From the NCBI RefSeq assembly GCF_042649685.1, contig NZ_JBHRZT010000072.1, forward strand, positions 496,001 to 560,000: a stretch of DNA of 64,000 nucleotides. Reading direction: 5' to 3'. This document shows, piece after piece, positions 52,398 to 60,896 of the stretch (positions within the stretch are counted from its first letter, which is position 1; each line of letters starts with the position of its first letter). The stretch is from Bacillus_BA songklensis (GTDB taxonomy: Bacteria; Bacillota; Bacilli; Bacillales; Bacillaceae_H). The translations under genes were made by a program, and so were the position numbers. Below the pieces are notes generated by a model. It ran no database searches. It was not told the DNA's origin and saw only the letters and a list, made by a program, of their open reading frames with translations.

Positions 52398-53043
52398 CAA
52401 TATTGGTCGAGCGGCATGAACATCTCGGTTTAGATGATGACACGACACCTTTCGTCTGTCTACTTAAGAGAGAGCATATCAGCCTATTATGTTGCATTAG
52501 TTTTTTGTATAGAATAAATCCGCTTTTCCTCCCTGTAACTTACCCATCTCCTTTTGAAACAAGCTCATATTATATAGAGCGAGAGTCATTTAAAAGACAA
52601 AATGCGTCTGAAGTTAACATAATGATTCTTATCAACGAAACAAAAAAGCTCAGGAACCTTGGTCGAAAAAGGTTCCCGAGCTTTTTCCATTTTATCGCAT
52701 ATACATCGGTGATGAATCAACTATTGCAGATAACATCTCGCTTTGTTCACAAAATGGTTTCTTTTTATATGGGATTAGAAGTAATAAATCCATACTTTTA
52801 TATCTAGGTTATATGAGGGCAAATACCAGGTCCTTCACTTTTCTGGTTTAGCAAATGAAACTTTCCTTCTAGTACGATTCCTAAGAATTCTTCTACATCC
52901 ATTCAAATCCTTTTCAAGTTTTCTATTTTTTATTAAATCTATATTAATTCATCAAAAATCCGCAAATTCAATAGGATGGTTGTCCATTCACTTCGACTTA
53001 ACTTGAATATATTACTGATATAAAGCAAAAAGGAGGTGAGTCA
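52398..53043. other. Intergenic region with one terminator
   Basis: Apart from the hairpin at 52642-52687 nothing was recognised. The last 15 bases hold the AAAGGAGGTGAGTCA ribosome site of the next gene. Confidence 0.5.
52642..52687. terminator. Hairpin with AAGCTC / GAGCTT arms
   Basis: AAAAAAGCTCAGGAACC pairs with GGTTCCCGAGCTTTTT (one mismatch), followed by T-rich DNA. Confidence 0.8.
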
Positions 53044-53331
53044 ATGTCAGAGTGGAAACGTTCTAGAAATTCCTCGAGATCTGATTCAGACAGCAAAGCA
53101 AAAGCGGATGTAGATTTGGACAATAAAAATAGAGCAGATTTAGATAATGACAATGATTTAAAAAATGAAGATCGTAACACAAACAACGCCAAAGCCGAAA
53201 TTGAAAACAGTGGAAATTCTCGTATCGACCTTGATATTAAAGTTGATTCTGACTCCAGAGCAAAAGTACGTGCACGTTCTGAATCTGAACAAGATCAAGA
53301 ACAGAAGCAGGAGCAAGATCAAGAAGATTAA
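53044..53331 (+). CDS. Low-complexity acidic protein, spore-surface-like
   Basis: 95 residues, MSEWKRSRNSSRSDSDSKAK, then Asp/Asn/Lys repeats, a central ENSGNSRIDLDIKVDS segment and a tail of Glu/Gln/Asp/Lys repeats. Ribosome site AAAGGAGGTGA. The SGNS-[RD]-[IV]-D-[LV]-x-[IV]-x-V-D segment recurs in the next gene, so the two are related by duplication. The pairing with a CotX-like protein and the composition suggest a spore coat or exosporium protein, but this is inference. Confidence 0.6.
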   Translation: MSEWKRSRNSSRSDSDSKAKADVDLDNKNRADLDNDNDLKNEDRNTNNAKAEIENSGNSRIDLDIKVDSDSRAKVRARSESEQDQEQKQEQDQED

Positions 53332-53443
53332 GAAGTAAAACAAAATAAGAACCGAAATCGATGTAGCCAGGCAATGAAAGGGAGGCAGGGAGCACACGAA
53401 TCCCTCCCTCTCCTTCTTATTATTTTCTAAAGGAGGACATACT

Positions 53444-53872
53444 ATAAAACATCTAAAAAATAACCAATATTTACACAATCTGGGCGATTTATCTTTACTA
53501 GAGAAAATTTCCTCAATTGATACTCAAACGAGTCAATCAAGCATTGATCGTAGTGGAAATTCAGATGTTGATGTTACTGTAAATGTTCAAGTTGATACAA
53601 CAGCCATTGCATTTGCCATGCTGTATTCATTATTAATGACCAAACAAATCTCGGACGAAGAGTGTAAATTAGCTGTTCGGCAATTAGAAAGGTTGACAAA
53701 TAAGGATAAGAAATCCTCTTATGGAAAGGAAAATAACTATATACCTAAAAACAATAGACCTAAAATGAAAATAGAATACCCGTCTAAAAACAATAGACCT
53801 GAAATAAAAATAGAAGCCCCGCTTAAAAAAAAGAGACCCGAAATGAAAATAGAATACCCGCCTAAAAGGTAG
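53444..53872 (+). CDS. CotX/V-like protein with apparent ATA start and C-terminal repeats
   Basis: AAAGGAGG at 53429-53436 is seven bases before an ATA that opens a 142-residue frame; no ATG, GTG or TTG lies between. The product reads KHLKNNQYLHNLGDLSLLEK, then SIDRSGNSDVDVTVNVQVDT and AFAMLYSLLMTKQISDEECK, like the hydrophobic-plus-acidic domains of spore coat proteins X and V. The C terminus has three copies of a 13-residue unit (NRPKMKIEYPSKN, NRPEIKIEAPLKK, RPEMKIEYPPK). ATG at 53618 would lose the conserved part and has no ribosome site. Either ATA is used or the start mutated. Confidence 0.6.
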   Translation: MKHLKNNQYLHNLGDLSLLEKISSIDTQTSQSSIDRSGNSDVDVTVNVQVDTTAIAFAMLYSLLMTKQISDEECKLAVRQLERLTNKDKKSSYGKENNYIPKNNRPKMKIEYPSKNNRPEIKIEAPLKKKRPEMKIEYPPKR

Positions 53873-53921
53873 GGCTCTTAAACATTAACCAAGTTATATG
53901 TTTAAGAGCCTTCTTCTTTTT
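53873..53921 (+). terminator. Terminator of the two-gene cassette
   Basis: GGCTCTTAAACAT / ATGTTTAAGAGCC arms then TTCTTCTTTTT. Confidence 0.85.
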
Positions 53922-54199
53922 ATATATCCTCCTATGGGATACCCCAACATGCGACAAGAATAAACGGCTAACCCTATATAATCTCACAAAGGGTAATATG
54001 TAGTGATACGACTTAAAAGATTGTCACCTATTTAAAAGGCCCTTTGCTGAATAAATCCGCTAGTTATTGTAAAATATCTCTATAAGCCATAAATCGGTTA
54101 CATTAATTATATTTATTATTATTCTCATTTTTGCGTAAACATTAGTCTTTTGTGTACAATTCAAAACTACCGAACAATAAGTTAGAAAGGAATGCCCCT

Positions 54200-54451
54200 A
54201 TGCCATCTAACTATATACTAACCGGCATCTTTGCCATTTTAATTTTCAGTTTATTAAGCTTTTTAAAAAAGGTTTTTTCTTTTCCATACGAAAATCCCCT
54301 GTTTGCTTTCATCTTTATTTTATTGGTGGGCTTGTTTGCCTGGTTTTTAAACAGGCTGACAAACCCGCAAAATCAACGAGTGAATTTAAAAGAAGTTATT
54401 GCTTCACTGTTAGTGGCAGTACTTATTGCTTTATATGTATATAGACGCTAG
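54200..54451 (+). CDS. Small three-pass membrane protein
   Basis: 83 residues from ATG 54200, which has AGAAAGGAATG upstream; the frame to 54152 adds 16 residues without support. Hydrophobic segments at about 4-22, 33-52 and 66-80. No family recognised. Confidence 0.6.
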   Translation: MPSNYILTGIFAILIFSLLSFLKKVFSFPYENPLFAFIFILLVGLFAWFLNRLTNPQNQRVNLKEVIASLLVAVLIALYVYRR

Positions 54452-54504
54452 CTAATAAAACTCTTCTTTGACCTCTAATCTTTGTTTTCCGGGGCTTATC
54501 CTAT

Positions 54505-54672
54505 CTATCTTCTGCGATAGATCACTTCAACTGTGACTTTATCCTTGAATTCAGGATTCAGGCACTGTAAGAATGCTTCAATCGCAACGGACCTGCAAGC
54601 AGCAAGTGCTATTCCAGGGTTTTTCCACATGGATACCTCGATGGCATTGTTTGCTGCTTTTGATGCTTGTTT
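54505..54672 (-). pseudogene. 55-codon scrap of an unidentified gene
   Basis: Minus-strand frame KQASKAANNAIEVSMWKNPG, IALAACRSVAIEAFLQCLNP, EFKDKVTVEVIYRRR and stop. Strong coding character, no start or ribosome site; it begins right at the pssA stop. Confidence 0.35.
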
Positions 54673-54674
54673 AC

Positions 54675-55166
54675 TTATAATTTTTTGACACGTATTGGAC
54701 TTACCATTAAAATAGCGAGTAAGATTGTTACGTATGGATTGCTGTAGAGAAACATCCCCATACCAGCCATGATAAGTCCTGAAAAAGGAATGGGAATACC
54801 AATGAAATAGCCAATTGTAGGATTAGCACTAAATCTTGCTAATCTCAAAGCTCCCATTGTCGGATAAAGCATAAACGCAAAAGATGTTAACCAGGAATGA
54901 GAAGATAGTGTATGAAATAGTACAGCGGGTGCAACCCCAAAACTGATCACATCCGCTAAAGAATCCAACTCAATCCCGAGCTCACTATTCACTTTTAATT
55001 TTCTTGCGATTCTTCCATCCAATAAATCCAAAAAAGCTGCTAAAAAAATAAAAATGGCTGCTAGTCGCACATATCCATTCATATTGAAGGTAATAGAAAA
55101 AATACCGCTTAATAAATTTCCAATTGTAAATAAGTTGGGTATCCATTTAACGAGTTGATAGGACAA
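54675..55166 (-). CDS. pssA: CDP-diacylglycerol-serine O-phosphatidyltransferase
   Basis: 163 residues. The CDP-alcohol phosphatidyltransferase motif is complete: DGRIARKLKVNSELGIELDS then LAD (DG-x2-AR-x8-G-x3-D-x3-D). Five or so membrane segments. It makes phosphatidylserine, the precursor of phosphatidylethanolamine. TTG at 55166 is preceded by AAAGGTGG and gives MSYQLVKWIPNLFTIGN, the usual beginning. No psd gene lies beside it, unlike in B. subtilis. Length is slightly under that of the 177-residue B. subtilis enzyme. Confidence 0.9.
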   Translation of the reverse strand: MSYQLVKWIPNLFTIGNLLSGIFSITFNMNGYVRLAAIFIFLAAFLDLLDGRIARKLKVNSELGIELDSLADVISFGVAPAVLFHTLSSHSWLTSFAFMLYPTMGALRLARFSANPTIGYFIGIPIPFSGLIMAGMGMFLYSNPYVTILLAILMVSPIRVKKL

Positions 55167-55184
55167 TCGGAGGCCACCTTTCAA

Positions 55185-55655
55185 AAACTAGAACACTAAT
55201 CATTACATGCACTTCTCATTTATTTTAACTAATATTTACCATAATATGCATCCAGTGGGGAGATTCTATAAGGAAAACAGGTACAGTGACATTTTGTACG
55301 AATATAAAATGCTAGTGCACCGTTTCGAGTCCAAATCTATTGTCTTGATTTAGGCCAACGGTAAAATTCGCATAAAAAAACGCCTCTTTCGCTCAAATAG
55401 TGATTTCATCAGCTAGATAAACGAAAAAGGCGAATTTTTATGGCTGCTCCTCTAAGCGTTTCGTGCACTTCAGGGACAACCTCTTTACTTTTCAAATGAT
55501 TATTTTGCCGAAAAGCTGGCTAATTTTTCACCTGTTGTCGGAACTTTAACATCACCGTTTAAAATTTTTTATTAGTCAATACTTCCACTTACTATTTCAC
55601 TACCCCTGCTCTCCTAACCCTATATCAACATCTGTTTGGGTAATTTGATCAAAAG
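55185..55655. other. Intergenic region with one hairpin
   Basis: No gene seen. Holds the hairpin at 55381-55439 and AT-rich flanks. Confidence 0.45.
55381..55439 (+). terminator. Hairpin with CGCCT / AGGCG arms
   Basis: CGCCTCTTTCG pairs with CGAAAAAGGCG around a 30-base loop, followed by AATTTTTAT. Confidence 0.5.
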
Positions 55656-55940
55656 TCAGTCTTGGCCTCTGAGCACCTGCTGAAAATAAAAGCGGTAGGT
55701 ATTTCGTAAAAAAGTTTCTATGGGGAGCTGAACCTCCAGGCGGTATTTGCTTAGGATGAATGGAAAACGTTCAATCCCTTTTTGACGTAGGCAATTTTCC
55801 ATTTCCGGATCTTTCTCCTTGGTAAGTTCGAGAATTAATGGTTCCACAATGGGCCAGCACGTGTCCCGCAAATACTGAAGAGCTTCCTCATCTCCTGCGT
55901 TCTGATAGCGTTGAATCCAATTTTTTAGTTTTGCTTCCAT
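55656..55940 (-). CDS. Small helical protein, sigma-factor-region-like
   Basis: 94 residues opening MEAKLKNWIQRYQNAGDEEA then LQYLRDTCWPIVEPLILELT. The start (I-RYQ-GD-EA---L---F-P-I) recalls the N terminus of small sigma-related or HTH_16 proteins, but there is no DNA-binding region; a sigma identity is not proven. ATG 55940 has GGGTGAT about eight bases before it. Confidence 0.5.
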   Translation of the reverse strand: MEAKLKNWIQRYQNAGDEEALQYLRDTCWPIVEPLILELTKEKDPEMENCLRQKGIERFPFILSKYRLEVQLPIETFLRNTYRFYFQQVLRGQD

Positions 55941-56150
55941 TGTCATCACCCGATTCCCAGTATACGCCATCCTTTTGAATCTGCCAACATGAACGTTCTT
56001 ATGCCCTTTTTGCCAATTAAGGTTTGATAGTTAATTTCCTTAGCCCATAACAGACAGATTTTAAACAGATTAGAAAATCATATGAAATATATGGTAATAT
56101 TTTAATGGGAGATTAAAGTTCAACTGGCAATAAGGAAGGAGCTGACCATT

Positions 56151-56549
56151 GTGATTAAGTACAAGGAACTTCATCATGTTGGACTCAACGTGACAGATTT
56201 AGAAAAATCAAAACATTTCTATAGTCAAATCTTATGTTTAAAAGAAATAAAACGTCCTGATTTTAATTTTGAAGGAGCTTGGTATGAAATAGGACAACAG
56301 CAACTTCATTTAATCGTGTGTCCAAGCTCGCAGACAATTCGCTCAAACAAACATTTAAATAGCAGAGAAGGGCATTTTGCACTTAGAGTTGAAAGTTATG
56401 ACGAAACCTTAAACTGGCTAAAAAAGAATAATGTAGAAATTCTTGAAAAACCAAATAGTATAAGCGGTTTTGCGCAAATATTTTGCGCTGATCCGGATGG
56501 AAATTTGATTGAATTACATGTTGAGCAAGAAGATCTAAAAAATCTATAA
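56151..56549 (+). CDS. VOC family protein
   Basis: 132 residues. LHHVGLNVTDLEKSKHFYSQ, then EGHFALRVESYDETLNWLKK and FCADPDGNLIELHV are the paired beta-alpha-beta units, with His near residue 9, His in GHFAL and the final Glu as metal ligands, so a metal-binding glyoxalase/dioxygenase-type protein. GTG start with AAGGAG. Substrate unknown. Confidence 0.85.
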   Translation: MIKYKELHHVGLNVTDLEKSKHFYSQILCLKEIKRPDFNFEGAWYEIGQQQLHLIVCPSSQTIRSNKHLNSREGHFALRVESYDETLNWLKKNNVEILEKPNSISGFAQIFCADPDGNLIELHVEQEDLKNL

Positions 56550-56756
56550 CATTTTCCTCAGCATGTTTCTCTGCGACAGTCCGCAGTATCGTTTCATGAA
56601 AAGAATTAATGGCTTGGTCAAAAATGTGGTCAGTTTCATGGGCAAATAAAATTGACCACAGGTTCTGTTGAGGTTTATAAAAACATATAAGAGAAGAAGG
56701 TTCCCTCCTTCTACAGCTACGGATGGCATTTCTTTAAAAAGGAATACTGCCCCATT
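56550..56756. other. Spacer with possible coding scrap
   Basis: On the minus strand a frame reads LWSILFAHETDHIFDQAINS then FHETILRTVAEKHAEENV; no start, unknown family. Confidence 0.3.
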
Positions 56757-56823
56757 TCTTCAACAAGAAAAAGAGTTGCCGCAGCAAACTCCCATTCTTA
56801 AACTCAAGCCCCCGTTCGTATTA
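56757..56823. repeat. Dispersed repeat copy
   Basis: TTTCTTCAACAAGAAAAAGA, GTTGCCGCAGCAAACTCCCA, TTCTTAAACTCAAGCCCCCG then TTCGTAT follows the 19026-19104 copy through its full length with substitutions. Confidence 0.65.
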
Positions 56824-56836
56824 TAAGGTCAGCCAG

Positions 56837-56982
56837 ATTGGACTGCACCCCAATTGTTAGACACAACTAACAATTGGAGGTGCATTTTTTTATGACAAAA
56901 TATTCTTTAGAGACGAAATTAGCTGCTGTTCACGCTTATCTAGACGGTACAGAATCCTTTAGGGATATAGCAAAAACGTATC
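56837..56982 (+). mobile_element. Left-end scrap of an IS3-family element
   Basis: TGGACTGCACCCCAATTGTT resembles an IS3/IS150 terminal repeat. An 11-base perfect hairpin (CCAATTGTTAG / CTAACAATTGG) and GGAGG follow, then ATG at 56892 with MTKYSLETKLAAVHAYLDGT, the start of OrfA transposase. It is cut after 30 codons. The break is next to the end of the minus-strand gene at 56992. Confidence 0.65.
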
Positions 56983-56991
56983 TTATTGAAA

Positions 56992-57975
56992 TTATTCCAC
57001 TGTTGGATCTGTTTCTTTAAGGGTTACAACTAACTCAGCCTTGTTTGTTTTACTTAGCTCGTTTAACACTCGTAAAACTTCCGTGGACTTTTCTCCGATG
57101 AGCTCGGCAATCTGATTGGCGCTCAACAACGTTACTTGCTCTTTTAAGCAGGCTGTAATTTTATCCTCTATTAGTTTCTTTCTTTTCTCAGCTTCTTTTT
57201 TCTGTTCTTTTTCTTTCTCTTTACCTTCTTCCAAGAGCTTTTCTGCTGTTTTTGGTTTTTCTAAAGTTAGCTTTCCTGTAATAATATGGGTGAAAATCAG
57301 TTGTTCTTCAGAATCCTTCTCTTTTTTACTAGGCTTAGATCCTAATTGTGTTTTAGCCTCAATTAGAGAATACTCAGGTGTAATTGTCTTTGTTTCAAAA
57401 TTAACTGGTGCAATTAAAAATTTTTCTTTATATGTAGTTAATACTGCGTATCTTTGCTTTTCGTGTTCTGCAACATAATAAGAACTTTTCAATGAAGCAA
57501 AAGTATATCCAAGCAGAGGAAACAAGAAAATCAAGAGGATGATAGTGTTCCAAAGTAATTGAGCATATTTTTGAGCGACAAAGAGAAAGGCCAGAAGAAT
57601 TAAAAAAGTAACTAAAATTTTCTCCCAAGCAAATAATACATTGAACGTGACATCAAAATGGCTAGACCTTCGATACAAATTAAAAGCCCCTGTGGAAATG
57701 AACGACAAAAATAGTATTTGGAATCCTACTGACATGTGTCTAGACCACTCTTTAACTTCTTGTTTTTCTTCTTTAGACATTTTTTCTGAGCTAGTATCTT
57801 TCGAGAAAAAATGGAAAAGTGGAATAATAAGCCCTATGAAAATGATAAATAGAATAAGACTATTCTTAGTCGCATTATTAATATCAATGCTAATGAAAGA
57901 AATCGGATAACCGTAATTTAGATCTATATTGTCTCTTTCGTTTACATTAATCTCAATCGTTTCAGGTTTTTTCAC
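56992..57975 (-). CDS. Membrane protein with cytoplasmic coiled coil
   Basis: 327 residues from GTG 57975 (GGAG eight bases upstream). Four hydrophobic segments (about 38-58, 85-105, 115-140, 145-165), a domain of about 60 residues, a Lys/Glu coiled coil (KEKEQKKEAEKRKKLIEDKI) and a C-terminal helix-turn-helix-like end (SANQIAELIGEKSTEVLRVL). Family unknown. Its 3' end borders an IS3 scrap, so the true C terminus may have been altered. Confidence 0.6.
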   Translation of the reverse strand: MKKPETIEINVNERDNIDLNYGYPISFISIDINNATKNSLILFIIFIGLIIPLFHFFSKDTSSEKMSKEEKQEVKEWSRHMSVGFQILFLSFISTGAFNLYRRSSHFDVTFNVLFAWEKILVTFLILLAFLFVAQKYAQLLWNTIILLIFLFPLLGYTFASLKSSYYVAEHEKQRYAVLTTYKEKFLIAPVNFETKTITPEYSLIEAKTQLGSKPSKKEKDSEEQLIFTHIITGKLTLEKPKTAEKLLEEGKEKEKEQKKEAEKRKKLIEDKITACLKEQVTLLSANQIAELIGEKSTEVLRVLNELSKTNKAELVVTLKETDPTVE

Positions 57976-58012
57976 CAGGAACACTCCGCTGTGTTATGAT
58001 TTAATTGGTTGG

Positions 58013-58037
58013 GCCGGGTGAGATCCTGGCTTTTTTA
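58013..58037 (+). terminator. Short hairpin with T tract
   Basis: GCCGGG / CCTGGC arms with a G-U pair, then six T. It points away from the minus-strand gene at 56992-57975, upstream of which it lies, so its client is unclear. Confidence 0.5.
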
Positions 58038-58277
58038 TTTTTCTGTATGCATAAAGTAAGTGGTAATTGCTAACTTGTATAACATCTATATCCCACATTG
58101 AATTTATGTTACTCATTCAACATGTCAACACCGGTTTGATTAATAGGTATTACCTATACCTATAGTAAGGTGGATGCAAATTATCTTTTGGGATGGATGG
58201 AGGTTAGCTTTGTGGAGCAGCATAAGCAACTACCGAAGGTATGAGAGATTATTAATGGTGAAGATGTTGATCGGAAA

Positions 58278-58317
58278 CCCGGGGATGTAGTCAAAAGTTA
58301 ATTATTTTCATCCCGGG
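58278..58317 (-). terminator. GC-rich hairpin overlapping the psiE end
   Basis: CCCGGGGATG / CATCCCGGG arms with one bulged base; the right arm covers the last codons of the PsiE gene. Confidence 0.55.
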
Positions 58318-58693
58318 ACGAACGTATATTTAACGTGTAACTAATCATTAAAATGAGAATGACAAGAGATAGGATCAGATTTCTCTCTGGATGATCGCTA
58401 TTGACAATAATAAATCGAATGGTTCCAGTAATTCCAATATATAACAGATAACGAATAGGAAAGTGATAATTTTCCTTAAAGTACTTTACAATGATCGAAA
58501 TAAAAGCAAAATAAAGAAAGAAAATGAGCACATCCTGCAAAATATCATGAACATTTGGGCTATCATCAATGACATACTGAAAAATAAAATACAGTTCTCG
58601 GAGCATAAAAAAAGTAAGCATAATCCCTAGTAGAACAAGAGAACTGTTGAGAACGATTTGGAAGAATTTAATAATTTTTTGAAGTTCCTTCAT
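58298..58693 (-). CDS. PsiE family phosphate-starvation-inducible membrane protein
   Basis: 131 residues with four membrane segments. LQDVLIFFLYFAFISIIVKY, FKENYHFPIRYLLYIGITGT and IRFIIVNSDHPERNLILS correspond to the PsiE core. The biochemical role is unknown; E. coli psiE is induced by phosphate starvation. GGAGGGGTAGTT precedes ATG 58693; the frame to 58738 has no ribosome site. Confidence 0.8.
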   Translation of the reverse strand: MKELQKIIKFFQIVLNSSLVLLGIMLTFFMLRELYFIFQYVIDDSPNVHDILQDVLIFFLYFAFISIIVKYFKENYHFPIRYLLYIGITGTIRFIIVNSDHPERNLILSLVILILMISYTLNIRSSRDENN

Positions 58694-58885
58694 AACTACC
58701 CCTCCAATATGAGAATGCATGAAACCTGCTTTATTCAAATACTAATACTAATACTTACCTTTCGATCCTTTTTCCATTCTTTGAAAGAAACAAGCCCAAT
58801 TCAATGACACGACTGATATCCGCATTACTGAACACCACAAAAGATTAAAAATAATGATTGATCCATTTCTTCTCTACCCAAGATA

Positions 58886-58965
58886 CATGATTAATCATTT
58901 TCCCCTTAAGTTTGTTCTACATTTCAGTTAGAATATTTGCCGCTTTCTTAAAATGATTAATCATG
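58886..58965. repeat. 16-base inverted repeat CATGATTAATCATTTT
   Basis: CATGATTAATCATTTT at 58886 and its exact complement AAAATGATTAATCATG at 58950. Each arm contains the 12-base palindrome ATGATTAATCAT. Confidence 0.65.
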
Positions 58966-59066
58966 CTGGTTACAGGTTTTCGCGATACTTGTCCAACTTC
59001 GGTTTTTGAGATTTCTCTCATTGCTTTCAAAAGCATATTTGATGATTTCAGCTTAAAAAGCAAAAA

Positions 59067-59117
59067 ACCCCACCACGGGAACCTTCCTTTTACAGAAAGT
59101 CTTGCCCATGGTGGGGT
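59067..59117. terminator. Large hairpin with ACCCCACCACGGG arms
   Basis: ACCCCACCACGGG pairs with CCCATGGTGGGGT, with partial pairing inside (CTTCC ... GAAAG). Confidence 0.55.
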
Positions 59118-59516
59118 AATAACTTAGCAATGCCATACTAAATAACCAACCCGCCATTATCCTTATAAAAGAGATAAAATGATAACATTTCACATTATTA
59201 CCCTTTTATCCATATGATTATAATCTCTTTTTGCAAAGAATACAATCTCTACTTTTATTATTTAATCATGGCAAATATCATCACAAGTAACCCAACCATG
59301 AACTTTTAGAAGGCTTCCTTTTGTTGACTTTAGAATTTTTAATATTTTCATTTAGCACATAGTTTAATTAGAATTATACGTAAAGTAATACTTGATATAA
59401 GTAAGCAACTATCTATTTAAAATTCTCGAAGTTTTCTTGAAACAATGAATTACAAAAAAAAGCAACGTTTCCAGAGAAAACGCTGCTAAAGCTTACTTAA
59501 GATTGAGTATGGGCGC

Positions 59517-59663
59517 TTAATTTATTTCCATATCTTTATAAAAGGCTCTGTAAAAAATAGGAATATTCCACAATACTCCAAACCCCTCACACTTTAAACT
59601 TTCTTCTAAAGTAGTTATGGCTTCTTCTATGCTTTTTGATGTTTTCACTGTATAGTCGAACAT
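59517..59663 (-). pseudogene. DUF302 N-terminal remnant
   Basis: MFDYTVKTSKSIEEAITTLE then ESLKCEGFGVLWNIP matches the opening of DUF302 proteins (KSIEEA---L---LKEEGFGVLWE-D). It then turns into IFYRAFYKDMEIN and stops after 48 codons; the full domain is about 125 residues. The tail may be frameshifted. Confidence 0.55.
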
Positions 59664-59861
59664 TAAGAACCCTCTTGCCTTCCTATTTGGAAAACTTTAT
59701 TTGATTTTGTATCTGCGCTTTTATAATTTCCCAAAGACAAAGCTTTAAAAACTTAATACTTTACACAGCTAACAGAAAACGCCATAAGCGAAGACTTGTT
59801 TACGTTAATAGACATTATGTATTTCTTATTTAGCTTCTTTACTTTATGGTTCACAATAACA

Positions 59862-60617
59862 TCAAAACGCTATTTCAAGAGCTACTGGACAGTGGTCGCT
59901 ACCCATTACATCTGAATGAATTTGGGCGTCTTTTAATGAGTCTTTTATCCGTTCAGATACAATAAAATAGTCAATTCTCCACCCTATGTTTCTCTCCCTT
60001 ACCCTACTCATATAGGACCACCACGTATAGGCGCCTTCCTTATCTGGATATAAGTATCGAAAGGCATCTATAAATCCGGACTCCAGCAATGTTGTCATCT
60101 TTCCTCGTTCTTCTTTTGTAAAGCCGGAGTTTCCTTTATTTGATTTTGGATTTTTTAAGTCGATGTCGTGATGAGCTACATTTAAATCACCGCACAGAAT
60201 AACCGGCTTTATGGCATCTAAATCCTTCAGATAGCTGCGAAGCTTATCTTCCCAAACGATTCTGTAGTCAAGCCTCGCCAAATCTCTTTGAGAATTGGGA
60301 GTGTATACATTCACTAAATAAAATTCCTCAAATTGTAACGTGATGATTCTTCCTTCTGGTTCCTGCTCTTCCATTCCTACACCGTATGTAACAGATAACG
60401 GCTTCTTCTTTGTAAATATGGCTGTACCGGAATACCCTTTTTTTATTGCATAATTCCAATATTGAAAGTAGGGTTCCAAGTCCAGATGGATTTGTCCTTC
60501 TTGACATTTCGTTTCCTGGATGCAGAATATGTCTGCATCCATTTCTTTAAAGTAGTCTAAAAATCCTTTGCGTACACATGCTCTAATACCGTTAACGTTC
60601 CAAGAAATTAGTTTCAT
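59862..60617 (-). CDS. exoA: Exodeoxyribonuclease III
   Basis: 251 residues. ISWNVNGIRA, FCIQETKCQE (catalytic Glu), YTPNSQRDLARLDYR, ILCGDLNVAHHDIDLKNPKS and the final GSDHCPVALEI are the complete AP endonuclease/ExoIII set. It cuts DNA at abasic sites and acts as a 3'-5' exonuclease in base excision repair. Single gene. Confidence 0.95.
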   Translation of the reverse strand: MKLISWNVNGIRACVRKGFLDYFKEMDADIFCIQETKCQEGQIHLDLEPYFQYWNYAIKKGYSGTAIFTKKKPLSVTYGVGMEEQEPEGRIITLQFEEFYLVNVYTPNSQRDLARLDYRIVWEDKLRSYLKDLDAIKPVILCGDLNVAHHDIDLKNPKSNKGNSGFTKEERGKMTTLLESGFIDAFRYLYPDKEGAYTWWSYMSRVRERNIGWRIDYFIVSERIKDSLKDAQIHSDVMGSDHCPVALEIAF

Positions 60618-60896
60618 AAAATAGTCATGTTCTCCTTGCTGGCTGATCTATCTCTTTTTAGTCTGGTCCTTCATCTATTTTACTTTTTTACCTCTATCAC
60701 CGGGTTTTCCTCTGTTCGCCCCTTTTGATCCTCTCATCTTGAGTCGGCTTACAGAAATTTATGTGAATTTATATGTTAATGAAATTTTATCACTTATTGC
60801 CTGTTGAATGTACCATTATGATTTTGGGATTTATTTACGCTTTTATTTCCGACAGTTCTCCTTTATAATTGCCTGTTGGAGAAAGGAGGAGAGCGG

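Larger units (their letters stand above)
58739..59516. other. Gene-poor region with inverted repeats
   Basis: No normal gene. A 39-codon minus-strand frame (MLLKAMREISKTEVGQVSRK ...) ending near 58919 has no ribosome site. Inverted copies of CATGATTAATCATTTT lie at 58886-58901 and 58950-58965. Hairpins are at 59067-59117 (ACCCCACCACGGG arms) and 59461-59487 (AGCAACGTTT arms). Confidence 0.45.

Noticed and set aside
53745..53870. Tandem repeat that could suggest a CRISPR or minisatellite
   Set aside because: The period is 39 bases (13 codons) with no unique spacers, and it encodes repeated residues in the CotX-like protein, so it is a protein repeat.
55656..55940. Small sigma factor
   Set aside because: Only the first 30 residues recall sigma-related proteins; no region 2 or region 4 motif is visible, so I left it as a small helical protein.
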